Shown here: positions 34,312-42,683 of the stretch, one piece after another
Layout of the letters: every line of letters starts with the position of its first letter
Numbering within the stretch: the stretch's first letter is position 1
Assembly (NCBI GenBank): GCA_012519885.1
Contig: JAAYPI010000094.1
Span: forward strand, 1 to 43,042
From: Bacteroidales bacterium
Lineage (GTDB): Bacteria; Bacteroidota; Bacteroidia; Bacteroidales; Paludibacteraceae
Length of the DNA: 43,042 nucleotides
Direction: 5' to 3'
The notes under the pieces: generated by a model
Databases searched by the model: none
What the model was told of the DNA's origin: nothing
The model's input: the letters and a program-made list of their open reading frames with translations, nothing else
Translations under genes and position numbers: made by a program

Positions 34312-34430
34312 TTCGTGTTCTTCGTCAAAGATTTTTACACGAAGTTCCACAGAGGATTCACAGAGTGGCACGGAGGTTTAAATTTTTTACTTCGTGTATC
34401 TTCGTGAAAGAATTTTTACACAGAGACTTG
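34312..34430. repeat. CACAGAG/CTTCGTG interspersed repeat, copy 2
   Basis: TTCGTGTTCTTCGTC, then ACACGAAG, CCACAGAGG, TCACAGAG, GCACGGAGG, then CTTCGTGTATCTTCGTG and ACACAGAG. Direct heptamers of one polarity face heptamers of the other, allowing a long imperfect hairpin. It lies between the palindromic element and the porP terminator. Confidence 0.75.
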
Positions 34431-34437
34431 ATTAAAA

Positions 34438-34473
34438 AAAGCCCCGAAAACTTTTTGCAGTAATCGGGGCTTT
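34438..34473 (-). terminator. Intrinsic terminator of the porP-like gene
   Basis: On the minus strand a perfect 10-bp GC-rich stem (34464-34473 with 34438-34447) with a 16-nt loop is followed by a run of seven T. Confidence 0.85.
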
Positions 34474-34490
34474 GGTGTATCAGTATTTTC

Positions 34491-35447
34491 TTATCTACAG
34501 AAATATTTTGGAATACAGAAAGAATATCCAAGCATTATTTCGTGCGAACCGTAGCTATGCGTTACCAAGTTATTTAAGTCTAGGCTAAATGAGTATCCTA
34601 ATTGGAATTTGCCGAAACGTACACCACCCATTGGCATTAGCATAAGACTTTGTCCATTATCGCGGTCGAAACTTTGACGATACGATGCTTGAATCCAATA
34701 ACCAAAATCTCTATCTACTTCTTGACCAAATTTTAAATTAATATCCCCTCCAATATTCCCATATTGATTTGCCTTTACCATAATAGATGGTTCGATGAAA
34801 GCATCATAATCTAGTTCAAAGGCATTTCCTAAGAAAAAGAATCCTGTAAATGGAGCAGGCACTTCTTTATCACCAAAAATATCGGGTGTTGTTGGGATTA
34901 AATTTGTAAGAGATAGACCGGTAAAGAAACCATATGATTTAAAGTAAATACCAAAATTAGCATTTGGCGAAAGTCCATCAGGATTGGCAAAAGCATTATC
35001 CCCTTGTGTGCTAGGGTCGTCCAATAATTCTTGGTTAATGCTAAAATAATTCAACTTAAATGAAACCCCAAATGATAGTTGTCTGTCAAGAGCTACATTT
35101 TTACTGTATCTACGACCGTCACTTAATGGGATGTGATAGGCAAATGTAGCTTGTCCTCCTATTCTATTTGAATATCCATTACGGTCATTATACAAAAATG
35201 CCCCTATTCCTATTCTGTCCAATGCCCTAGTACGGAAACTTAATGTTTGTGTCATAGGGAATTCATCCATCCCTACCCATTGAAATTTATTTGTTAGCAT
35301 AAAATGTGAACAAGGCTCAGCACCAGCCAATGCGGGATTAGCTAAATAATAATTAAAATGGTATTGGTTGTACACGATTTCTTCTTGTGCTGACAAGGAT
35401 ACAATACTTGTCAAACTTAGAATCGCAATAACTAGATATTTTTTCAT
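34491..35447 (-). CDS. PorP/SprF family T9SS outer-membrane protein
   Basis: A 318-residue beta-barrel-like protein with a signal peptide (residues 1-20, ending LSAQ). The family hallmark after it is QYHFNYYLANPALAGAEPC, followed by NKFQWVGM, SFRTRALDRIGIGAFLYNDRNG and many alternating aromatic strands. The C-terminus is MLGYSFCIPKYFCR. SprF of Flavobacterium johnsoniae is needed to secrete the adhesin SprB encoded beside it. By analogy this protein would partner the giant type B cargo encoded just upstream, not serve as core PorP. It has its own promoter and terminator. Confidence 0.9.
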   Translation of the reverse strand: MKKYLVIAILSLTSIVSLSAQEEIVYNQYHFNYYLANPALAGAEPCSHFMLTNKFQWVGMDEFPMTQTLSFRTRALDRIGIGAFLYNDRNGYSNRIGGQATFAYHIPLSDGRRYSKNVALDRQLSFGVSFKLNYFSINQELLDDPSTQGDNAFANPDGLSPNANFGIYFKSYGFFTGLSLTNLIPTTPDIFGDKEVPAPFTGFFFLGNAFELDYDAFIEPSIMVKANQYGNIGGDINLKFGQEVDRDFGYWIQASYRQSFDRDNGQSLMLMPMGGVRFGKFQLGYSFSLDLNNLVTHSYGSHEIMLGYSFCIPKYFCR

Positions 35448-35499
35448 ATGTTCAGATTAAAAATAGGTCTCTTTTGTTTTCTAAAAAATATTTATGTGC

Positions 35500-35507
35500 C
35501 AAAGATA
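35500..35507 (-). promoter_or_regulatory. -7 element of the porP-like gene
   Basis: TATCTTTG on the minus strand in the 81-nt gap after the adhesin stop; leader about 46 nt. No -33 TTTG at the expected distance. It suggests independent or additional expression relative to the adhesin. Confidence 0.5.
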
Positions 35508-35528
35508 CAATTTTCATTGATATTTCTA

Positions 35529-38500
35529 TTATCTTTTTAGCGTAAAATGTCCCGTGTATTGTTTTCTTACTTCTTCTAAAGTAATTAAGTACCAATAGTC
35601 TGTGCTTGGTAATGGATGTCCAAGATAATTACCGTCCCATTGGAATGGATGATAATTAACTTCGCCATCTGCATGGAATTGTCCTGAACGCACTTCGTAA
35701 ATTAACTTGCCAAAACGGTCAAATATTTGTACAATATACGATGGATAAACGTTTAAGTTCTCTATTGTCCAATAATCATTTACGCCATCATCGTTGGGTG
35801 TAAAGAATTTTGCTGGGAATATTGGAATAGGTGTTACTTCAAACGGTCTTGATGCTTTGCAATTATTCATATCAACAACATATAGTATGTGCCCACCTAT
35901 GCTTACATCATGTAGCACATTATGTGTTATGAAATCTCTATTGTTAATGGAATAGGAATAAGGAGGTAAGCCATTTTCCACATAAGCAGTTACTTCTCTT
36001 ACATTGGTTTCTTCAATGTTGGTAATTACAGGAAGAGGAACAACAGTTACTGTCGTTTCTGTTACATCAGAGCAAGCTCCTCGTGTAATTTCTACCGAAT
36101 ATACAGTAGTAACACTTGGCGATGCTATTGGATTGCTTATATTTGGATTGTTTAATCCAGTAGCTGGAGTCCAGCGATAGGTTGTACCTCCAGTAGCAAC
36201 GAGTGGCGTATTGTCTCCTAAGCATATTGTAGTAGGTGCAGATACGGTAGGAGTAACTGCACCATCTACTGTTACTGTTACTTGACGCGTTGCTGTACAT
36301 ACTCCCATAACTACAGCAGTATAAGTAGTAGTGGTTGTAGGAGTTACATCTATAGTTGGTTCCATTCCAATTATACCCAAGCTAGTAAAAATTTCTTCTA
36401 AAAAGCTTTCATCTATTAGAGGTAATTCATCTTCATTTATTGGTTCTTCATTTGTAAGGTCGTCTTCCTCATCTGATATAGGGTATTCAAATTCATCTTC
36501 TACAGCTAGATCTTCTGTATATTCATCATCAGGAACTATGTCATCTAATGTTGAAAACATCATATTCATCAAAGCTTCTAAAAGGTTAGTCGTTTCACCT
36601 ACGAAAGCGTCTTTAAATGCATTCATAAAATCATCAGCATTTATGTCTCCTTCAATCCAAAATGTGACTGCTTCTTCAGGATAATTACTCATAGTAAGTG
36701 TAGTGGTAGCACCTGCACAAATCGTAACATTACTACTTACGTCAAAATTTAGAGGCGGTTCTACTCTCACCATCACTTCATTGCTCACGCGTGTACATTC
36801 TCCATTAATAGCTGTTTTGCGATAAGTAGTAGTTACTTGAGGTGCAATGCCAGTTAAGTTTTTGCTTGTTTGGCTCATGGTTGTCCAGTTGCCTGTTTCT
36901 GTACGAGATTCCCACACATAACTAGCAGCATTTTCTGTGTTGATATCTTCTATATCTATCGTTCCTCCCAAGCAGATAACATCACTCGAAATTTCTAATT
37001 CGGGTGTAATAGGTGTACTAACGGTAATTGTAATAGTACCAGCTCCATCACAAGAGCCTCCTTGTAGTTCTACTGTATACACTGTATTTGCAGTTAAGTT
37101 TTGTTCAGTAATCGTTGTTCCTGTTTCTGTCATCTCTACACCATCTTTTTTCCACAATAATGTTTCGCCAGTGTTTAGGGTAATTTGGGCAGTTAAAACT
37201 ACTAAATCGCCCGCACAAATAGCATTATTGGTAGCAGAAGAGGTAATTGGTATATCTACTTCGGTACCAACGGCTATGGTTACTGTTTTTTCTGTTTCGC
37301 AAATACCGTTATCAATAACTAAACGATAAGTTACATCGCCTTGAGTCGTGCCTACAAGGTCGTCTTGATGTGTAATGCTTGTTTCATTTGTTAATGTTCC
37401 AGAGCCAACTGGGGTAGTACTAGTCCCCTTGTACCAGGCATAGGTACTTCCATTTTCGTCGGTAGTAATAGTAGCTGTTAGTGTAGCTTTAGGGTCGCTC
37501 ACACATACAAGCGTAGGTGCCGTAAGCGTAAACTCAGGCAAAGCTTTGACTTGGTACATCACTGTATCTCTGAAATCACAACCAGTAGGGTCAGTGCCAA
37601 CTATGATTAGTTTGCCTTGACCAACAGTAGTAGGTACAGTATACGTATTGCCTGTTCCTAAAACTGATTCATCACTTGCTTTCCATGTGATAGTCGCTGT
37701 AGCTGGAGATTTATTGATTACAGTAAAGGTGCGTTCATCAATTGTTGAATTGGTACACACATTAATTTCCGTTTTATCTACCATAAATGTAACACCTGGT
37801 TTAATATTGATGGTAACCTCTGTACGTGTGCTTTCGCAATAGGTCGTAGTGCCTTCGTCTGCCAGTTGGTTTGTTACATAAAGAGTGGTAGAGCCAACTG
37901 TTGTCCAATCAAATGTGGTGGTAGTAAGAGCCGTGCCTCCAGTAGCTTGTGTGTACCATCTGAGGTTTGTTTTATCACTTGTTACCAAATCAGCTAAGGT
38001 ACCTGTTCCAGTTAATGGGCATTCGTCGTAATTAGTTACTGATGGAGGAGGTGTTGCCGTACAAGGATTGTCTATGGTTAACCATAATTGGTCAGAAACT
38101 GCAGAAATTTGTCCGCAACCAGTTTGAAGAACTGTAGGATGATCTGCCCTTGCTTCTGCTGTGGCTTTGTCAGCTGCTACAAATGCTCTATAGTAATATT
38201 TTTTATCTAGATACTTAGCTAGTGTGATATCTACATCCACATAGTCGTTGGGCCCGCTATAAATATTTGTCCAATTATTTGTTCCATCGAGAGACTCTTG
38301 TATTACATACCAAGGATTTGAGAAAAACTCGGTAAGTTTGTAAGGAGACCATACATATACCCTCTCTTTATTTTCTGTTTCAAATGTTTGATTCTTTTTA
38401 GTATATTCTGCATTTGAGAATACTTGTATTTCAGGAGAGCAGGTACTAAAGGTGATATCGTCAATGGCAATGTCATTACCAATAACCTTACCTCCAGTAA

Positions 38501-39944
38501 CGTAGGGCGTAGAATCTAAATTGTTAAATAGCTGTACTTTTACACTGGTAAAATTTCCAGAGTTAAACGACCCTCCTTTTTCTACCCAGTTGGTGCTTGA
38601 GGGTAAGTCTCCTGATTCAACCTTTATTAATTCTGTAGTACAATTGGTTCCATTACAGCCAAATACCCTGAATCCAACATTTACAGGAGCTCTTACTTGT
38701 CCGGTTTCTGAGGTAGCATTGGCAACGTAGGATGAGAAGTCGTAAATCGTGTTGGGACATAAACCCGTAAATGTTTGTTCGTAGAATACCGCAGGAGGCA
38801 CATCAGCATTAACCAACAAAAATCCATCTGAGGTTCCTTTGTCTGTTCCTGCTGCAGTAGATAGCGATGTTGAATTCCCTGTTAAACCTCTATCTTGCCA
38901 AAAGGTACATCCATCGATATTGGTGCTCTTAACTATGGCATATTGTCCTTCTTCAATATCGCCTGAGCTTTTATAAGTATAGGTATCACCAGTTGAAGCG
39001 TTTCCCGATTGCATGGTTGGTGTTTTGTCTGTACGGGCTCCTAAATGTGTGCCTGAAAAAGTAAATCGCTCTGCTGCAATGGTTTGTCTATCACCCGCTA
39101 CTGCACAACATACTATTGGACGGACTGTTATAGCTTGTAGTGTGGTGGCACCCGCTGTTACTTTGTAGCGTGTTTCGGTAGTAGGCAATACTGTGATAAC
39201 TTTCGTTGTTTGAGGGATGGTTGTCCAAGTTGCACCCGCATCTTCAGACTGTTCCCATGTGTAAGACGTGGCATTAAGACCCCGTGCAATCAGTTGATTT
39301 TCGTTACCTGCACATACTTTTTCTCCGTTTTCTGATACAATTTTTTGTTCAATGCACCCTGTAACTTTGATAGAAGTGATTTCTACAATATAACAGTCGT
39401 TTGAAAAGTTTGACCCTAAAGAGATTGTTGCTTTTCCACTAGTAGGAGCTGTAAAAGTTTTTGTAAAAGTATATGTTGAATTTTGCACTTCTTTATATTC
39501 TGGATTTTCGCTACCTACAGTAAACTTAAATTTGACACCCATCCAGTCTTGCATTGTTGCACTACAACCAGGATTTGGATACGTTTTTACTGCGATTTCA
39601 ACTTTATATTGATTTTGGCCAGCAGTAGTAGTTAGGTTGCTTAAAGCATAGGAAATAAAACCATATTCATTTGCAGTTTTTGTAGCAATTTTCAGGCTAT
39701 TATTGCTAATAGTATATTCCCCCCGATTAAGGATATTTGAGTTTTTAAAAGTCATACCAGAAGTTAAGACTTCCGATGATGGATCTTCTAAACGGATTTG
39801 ATCAATGTTGTAATTGGCAGAAGTTACACCTGTTTTTGGTTGAAACGTGGTGCCACTAAACTGAGTTGTACAACTTTGGGCATACAGATGAGCGGTAAAC
39901 AAAGAGGATACAAAAATAACGAGCAAAATAGCAAACTTTTTCAT
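35529..39944 (-). CDS. Giant secreted multi-Ig-domain adhesin with T9SS type B (CHU_C) C-terminus
   Basis: A 1,471-residue secreted protein. Signal peptide 1-22. Residues about 25-200 resemble a jelly-roll carbohydrate-binding domain, and another such domain follows (about 285-505, ending DIAIDDITF). A series of Ig-like repeats then runs to about 1,360, each with a Cys near the start, a central W and a TxTTTYTV-type last strand. The C-terminal domain (about 1,375-1,471) has FFTPNDDGVNDYW, VQIFDRFGKLIYE, WDGNYLG and DYWYLITL, the gliding-motility-associated type B sorting signal. One Ig domain is split by an acidic insertion (about 1,097-1,195). The ligand is unknown. Confidence 0.92.
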   Translation of the reverse strand: MKKFAILLVIFVSSLFTAHLYAQSCTTQFSGTTFQPKTGVTSANYNIDQIRLEDPSSEVLTSGMTFKNSNILNRGEYTISNNSLKIATKTANEYGFISYALSNLTTTAGQNQYKVEIAVKTYPNPGCSATMQDWMGVKFKFTVGSENPEYKEVQNSTYTFTKTFTAPTSGKATISLGSNFSNDCYIVEITSIKVTGCIEQKIVSENGEKVCAGNENQLIARGLNATSYTWEQSEDAGATWTTIPQTTKVITVLPTTETRYKVTAGATTLQAITVRPIVCCAVAGDRQTIAAERFTFSGTHLGARTDKTPTMQSGNASTGDTYTYKSSGDIEEGQYAIVKSTNIDGCTFWQDRGLTGNSTSLSTAAGTDKGTSDGFLLVNADVPPAVFYEQTFTGLCPNTIYDFSSYVANATSETGQVRAPVNVGFRVFGCNGTNCTTELIKVESGDLPSSTNWVEKGGSFNSGNFTSVKVQLFNNLDSTPYVTGGKVIGNDIAIDDITFSTCSPEIQVFSNAEYTKKNQTFETENKERVYVWSPYKLTEFFSNPWYVIQESLDGTNNWTNIYSGPNDYVDVDITLAKYLDKKYYYRAFVAADKATAEARADHPTVLQTGCGQISAVSDQLWLTIDNPCTATPPPSVTNYDECPLTGTGTLADLVTSDKTNLRWYTQATGGTALTTTTFDWTTVGSTTLYVTNQLADEGTTTYCESTRTEVTINIKPGVTFMVDKTEINVCTNSTIDERTFTVINKSPATATITWKASDESVLGTGNTYTVPTTVGQGKLIIVGTDPTGCDFRDTVMYQVKALPEFTLTAPTLVCVSDPKATLTATITTDENGSTYAWYKGTSTTPVGSGTLTNETSITHQDDLVGTTQGDVTYRLVIDNGICETEKTVTIAVGTEVDIPITSSATNNAICAGDLVVLTAQITLNTGETLLWKKDGVEMTETGTTITEQNLTANTVYTVELQGGSCDGAGTITITVSTPITPELEISSDVICLGGTIDIEDINTENAASYVWESRTETGNWTTMSQTSKNLTGIAPQVTTTYRKTAINGECTRVSNEVMVRVEPPLNFDVSSNVTICAGATTTLTMSNYPEEAVTFWIEGDINADDFMNAFKDAFVGETTNLLEALMNMMFSTLDDIVPDDEYTEDLAVEDEFEYPISDEEDDLTNEEPINEDELPLIDESFLEEIFTSLGIIGMEPTIDVTPTTTTTYTAVVMGVCTATRQVTVTVDGAVTPTVSAPTTICLGDNTPLVATGGTTYRWTPATGLNNPNISNPIASPSVTTVYSVEITRGACSDVTETTVTVVPLPVITNIEETNVREVTAYVENGLPPYSYSINNRDFITHNVLHDVSIGGHILYVVDMNNCKASRPFEVTPIPIFPAKFFTPNDDGVNDYWTIENLNVYPSYIVQIFDRFGKLIYEVRSGQFHADGEVNYHPFQWDGNYLGHPLPSTDYWYLITLEEVRKQYTGHFTLKR

Positions 39945-39998
39945 AGCAAGTCTATATTAAATATAAGGTTATCAAGGCTTATTCACACAAAAAGCCCT

Positions 39999-40028
39999 CA
40001 AAAATACAAAATCTATTCTGAAATCAAA
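39999..40028 (-). promoter_or_regulatory. Promoter of the giant adhesin
   Basis: On the minus strand TTTG (40028 to 40025), an 18-nt spacer, then TATTTTTG (40006 to 39999). The leader would be about 48 nt. Confidence 0.5.
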
Positions 40029-40160
40029 AAAATATTTAAGTATTTAACTAAAAAAATGCTATTTTTATTGTGTAAGGGGAGGAGCATGTTTAGTGATTAG
40101 TGTTTGTTGATTCCTTATTTGCGGTATTTTGTTAGGTTCTTGCACGGTTTTGTTAATAAT

Positions 40161-40370
40161 TATTACACAGAGTTCCACGGAGGAATCACAGAGGGACACA
40201 GAGGATTATATATTTTCTTCTTTTGTGTAACTTCGTGTTGTCTTGGTGTTCTTCGTGTGAGAAATATTCCACAGAGTTTTACGGAGGAATCACAGAGGGG
40301 CACAGAGGATTTAGTTTTTTCTTCGTGTTATCTTCGTGTTCTTCGTGTGAGAAATATTACACAGGGTTCC
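40161..40370. repeat. CACAGAG/CTTCGTG repeat, copies 3 and 4 in tandem plus a partial copy
   Basis: Two head-to-tail units (about 40161-40260 and 40261-40350) and a 20-bp start of a third. Each runs TATT(A/C)CACAGAG, T(T/C)(C/T)(C/T)ACGGAGGAATCACAGAGGG, CACAGAGGATT, then CTTCGTGT repeats ending GTGTGAGAAATATT. The second unit is exactly 90 bp to the next GAAATATT. The reading frames across it have the composition of the repeat and no recognisable protein. With the heptamer array, this fills the 511-bp gap between the adhesin and the esterase. Confidence 0.8.
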
Positions 40371-40375
40371 AAACT

Positions 40376-40445
<70 letters not shown>

Positions 40446-40455
40446 AATTTAACTC

Positions 40456-41733
40456 CTACTCTTTACCCCAAAAATACAGCAACACATCATCCATTCGTGC
40501 TCGCCAATTGCCCCACGAATGTCCTTCGCTGTATTCGGCATACTGAAATGTATAGCCTTTATTTTCAAGAATTGTCTTCATCTCTAATGCCCTATCTTGC
40601 GTGTCGTGGATAGTTCCAGTATCCATATAAATACGTAAGTTTTGTTTATCGCCGTTGAATAGCGTAAAAATATCGGTATGTATCCAAAATGCAGGCGACT
40701 GTATGGCTAGTAATCCAAATACATCAGCACGTTTAATGCCAACATAAGCACTATTAAGCCCACCCAACGAAGTGCCTAGTATGGCGGTGTGTTCAGGAGT
40801 ATTTTTAATGCTATATGTTTGAGCAATGGTAGTATATAATTCATCTGCAAGAAATGTTACAAAATTATCATTGGCAACATATTCAGTCATTCGTTTGTTC
40901 GTGCCGTTGGTTGGGTCGCGTGGATCAACAAATACAATAATAAGAGGTTCTATTTTATTTTCGTGTAGCATATTGTCAGTTACATTGGGTAATGCACCCA
41001 AATTATTGTTTATGTATTCATGTCCGTCTGTAACAAAAAGGACGGGGTAAGACAACTCCGAATCGTATCCATAAGGCAAATATACACGGTAGTTGATGTT
41101 GTACCCCAAAGCTGAACTGGTAATCAGTTGGTTAGCAGAAAGAGTTCCTTTGTTTATATCCGAACGTGCTTTTACCCAAGGAGAATATTCGTATTCGCTG
41201 AGGGCTACTTCTGAATTTGACCCCATTCCGCCCCAAGCTAATTTAGGGTTGCCTGGGTCTAGTATCCATGCGTTGTTTACAACTAGTTTATAATCAACGC
41301 GAGTAGTAGTAGAGGGAGCTTTATAAATGCCAGCGTATAGGCGAGTATCAGCATAGCGAGAAAGTGATATTTGAGGGGATTCAGAGGTACTCCACCCATT
41401 TAAATCGCCAAAAACTTCCACTGTGGCGTTGTTTGTACTCGAATGGCGATACAAAAACACAGCCGTATCAGCAAACACAATCGGTATCCATTGTTTTTCT
41501 TTGGCAAGCAAGTAAATGCTATCGCCAAGTTTCAGTTTTTTTTCGGGTGTTTCAGCGTTTTCTAAAGCATCGTCGATAGAATAATAAAATGCTTTTGGGC
41601 TAGACTTATTAATATACATGGTTATATATTCCTCTTTTGGTTGAGGAGGAGATGTTGGTTCGTTTGTAGTACACGAATACAGGGTATGAGTAACAAAAAT
41701 GGCAAGAAAAATACAATGAGCTAATTTGTTCAT
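40456..41733 (-). CDS. Esterase-family lipoprotein with N-terminal glycogen-binding-like E-set domain
   Basis: 425 residues. The lipoprotein signal has lipobox LYSC (Cys about residue 20), followed by a proline-rich linker. Residues about 95-185 look like a CBM48-type E-set domain (VEVFGDLNGWS, YKLVVNNAWILDPGNP). The remainder is an esterase D/enterochelin-esterase-like alpha/beta hydrolase with the serine in GTSLGGLNSAY (about 317-327), a likely aspartate in IYMDTG and the histidine in YSEGHSWGNW. Relatives include carbohydrate esterases and siderophore esterases. The glycan-binding domain and nearby amylase favour a carbohydrate substrate, but this is inference. Confidence 0.85.
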   Translation of the reverse strand: MNKLAHCIFLAIFVTHTLYSCTTNEPTSPPQPKEEYITMYINKSSPKAFYYSIDDALENAETPEKKLKLGDSIYLLAKEKQWIPIVFADTAVFLYRHSSTNNATVEVFGDLNGWSTSESPQISLSRYADTRLYAGIYKAPSTTTRVDYKLVVNNAWILDPGNPKLAWGGMGSNSEVALSEYEYSPWVKARSDINKGTLSANQLITSSALGYNINYRVYLPYGYDSELSYPVLFVTDGHEYINNNLGALPNVTDNMLHENKIEPLIIVFVDPRDPTNGTNKRMTEYVANDNFVTFLADELYTTIAQTYSIKNTPEHTAILGTSLGGLNSAYVGIKRADVFGLLAIQSPAFWIHTDIFTLFNGDKQNLRIYMDTGTIHDTQDRALEMKTILENKGYTFQYAEYSEGHSWGNWRARMDDVLLYFWGKE

Positions 41734-41764
41734 AGTACACTTAATTTAAAGTTCGTTTATGTTT

Positions 41765-41796
41765 CAAAAATAAGGAATATATTTTGATAAACCAAA
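41765..41796 (-). promoter_or_regulatory. Promoter of the esterase lipoprotein
   Basis: On the minus strand TTTG (41796 to 41793), a 20-nt spacer, then TATTTTTG (41772 to 41765). The leader would be about 25 nt. Confidence 0.6.
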
Positions 41797-41864
41797 TATA
41801 TTCATAAAAGTATCTTTTTAAGATTTTTTGCCACATAGAATTTTTTAGATATAGCTACTCTTTG

Positions 41865-41872
41865 TATCTTTG
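41865..41872 (+). promoter_or_regulatory. -7 element of the OmpA-like lipoprotein gene
   Basis: TATCTTTG, an exact consensus match. It overlaps the upstream TTG start of the reading frame and so supports the ATG at 41919, with a leader of about 40 nt. Confidence 0.6.
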
Positions 41873-41918
41873 TGGAGATTTTAATAAAACAAGTAATTTA
41901 CAAAAAACGTTTAACAAA

Positions 41919-42614
41919 ATGAGAAAAACATATTTACTTATTGGGTTTTTGAGTATTGCTATCATTTTTTCGGGATGCAAATCGTGGAGCAATACCGCTA
42001 AAGGTGGATTGATTGGAGGAGGTGCTGGTGCTGCAATAGGTGCAGGAGTTGGTATTTTGATTGGTAAAAATGAGAAAAGTGCAGCAATTGGTGCAGCAGT
42101 AGGTACAGCAGTAGGAGCTACTACAGGGCTTATTATTGGGAAACAAATGGACAAAGCTGCAGAAAAAGCCGCAGCTATTGAGGGTGCTAAAGTAGACACG
42201 ATTACCGATGCTAATAACTTAAAAGCAGTAAAAGTTACGTTTGAATCGGGTATTTTGTTTGCTAGTGGCAAAAGTATTCTTAGTACTAAATCAAAAACCT
42301 CATTGAGTGATTTTGCTGCTATTTTAGTAGAAAATCCTACTATGGATGTAGCTATTATGGGACATACAGACAATACTGGTTCATTGGAGTTGAATAAAAA
42401 ATTATCGCAAGAAAGAGCACAAGCTGTAGCTGATTTTTTGGTGTCAAAAAATGTTCCAACAAAACAAATCAAAGAAGTAGTTGGTAAAGATTTTTCTGAG
42501 CCAGTAGCTGATAATGCTACTGTAGAAGGTAAAGCAGACAATCGTCGTGTAGAAATCTATATGTATGCGAGCGAAGAGATGATTAAAAATGCAGAAAATG
42601 CAGTAAAAAAATAA
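41919..42614 (+). CDS. OmpA-family lipoprotein with glycine-zipper segment
   Basis: 231 residues from ATG 41919. The lipoprotein signal ends IIFSGC (Cys about 20). Residues about 29-85 are glycine/alanine-rich with repeated GxxxG (GGLIGGGAGAAIGAGVGILIG), a glycine zipper that can insert in or span a membrane. The OmpA C-terminal domain (about 105-220) has VTFESGILFASG, MGHTDNTGSLELNKKLSQERAQ and DNRRVEIYM, with the Asp and Arg that bind diaminopimelate. It likely tethers the outer membrane to peptidoglycan, like YiaD. Monocistronic with its own terminator. Confidence 0.92.
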   Translation: MRKTYLLIGFLSIAIIFSGCKSWSNTAKGGLIGGGAGAAIGAGVGILIGKNEKSAAIGAAVGTAVGATTGLIIGKQMDKAAEKAAAIEGAKVDTITDANNLKAVKVTFESGILFASGKSILSTKSKTSLSDFAAILVENPTMDVAIMGHTDNTGSLELNKKLSQERAQAVADFLVSKNVPTKQIKEVVGKDFSEPVADNATVEGKADNRRVEIYMYASEEMIKNAENAVKK

Positions 42615-42633
42615 CATTCTTTTGTTTAGGGAG

Positions 42634-42661
42634 AAAGAGTTTGCTGCATAGCAAACTCTTT
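42634..42661. terminator. Bidirectional terminator between the OmpA-like gene and the amylase
   Basis: A perfect 12-bp stem (42634-42645 with 42650-42661) with loop GCAT, followed by T7. It serves the plus-strand lipoprotein gene and may also end the minus-strand amylase transcript. Confidence 0.9.
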
Positions 42662-42683
42662 TTTTGTATTAGTATAAGTAGTT

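Noticed and set aside
36331-36684. Serine-rich plus-strand frame opposite the adhesin acidic insertion
   Set aside because: Poly-serine arises from reading GAA/GAT/GAC-rich codons in antisense; no start signal or family match.
41855-42541. A 228-codon minus-strand frame opposite the OmpA-like gene
   Set aside because: It is an antisense shadow of the glycine-rich coding region, with low-complexity Ala/Pro/Ile runs and no domain.
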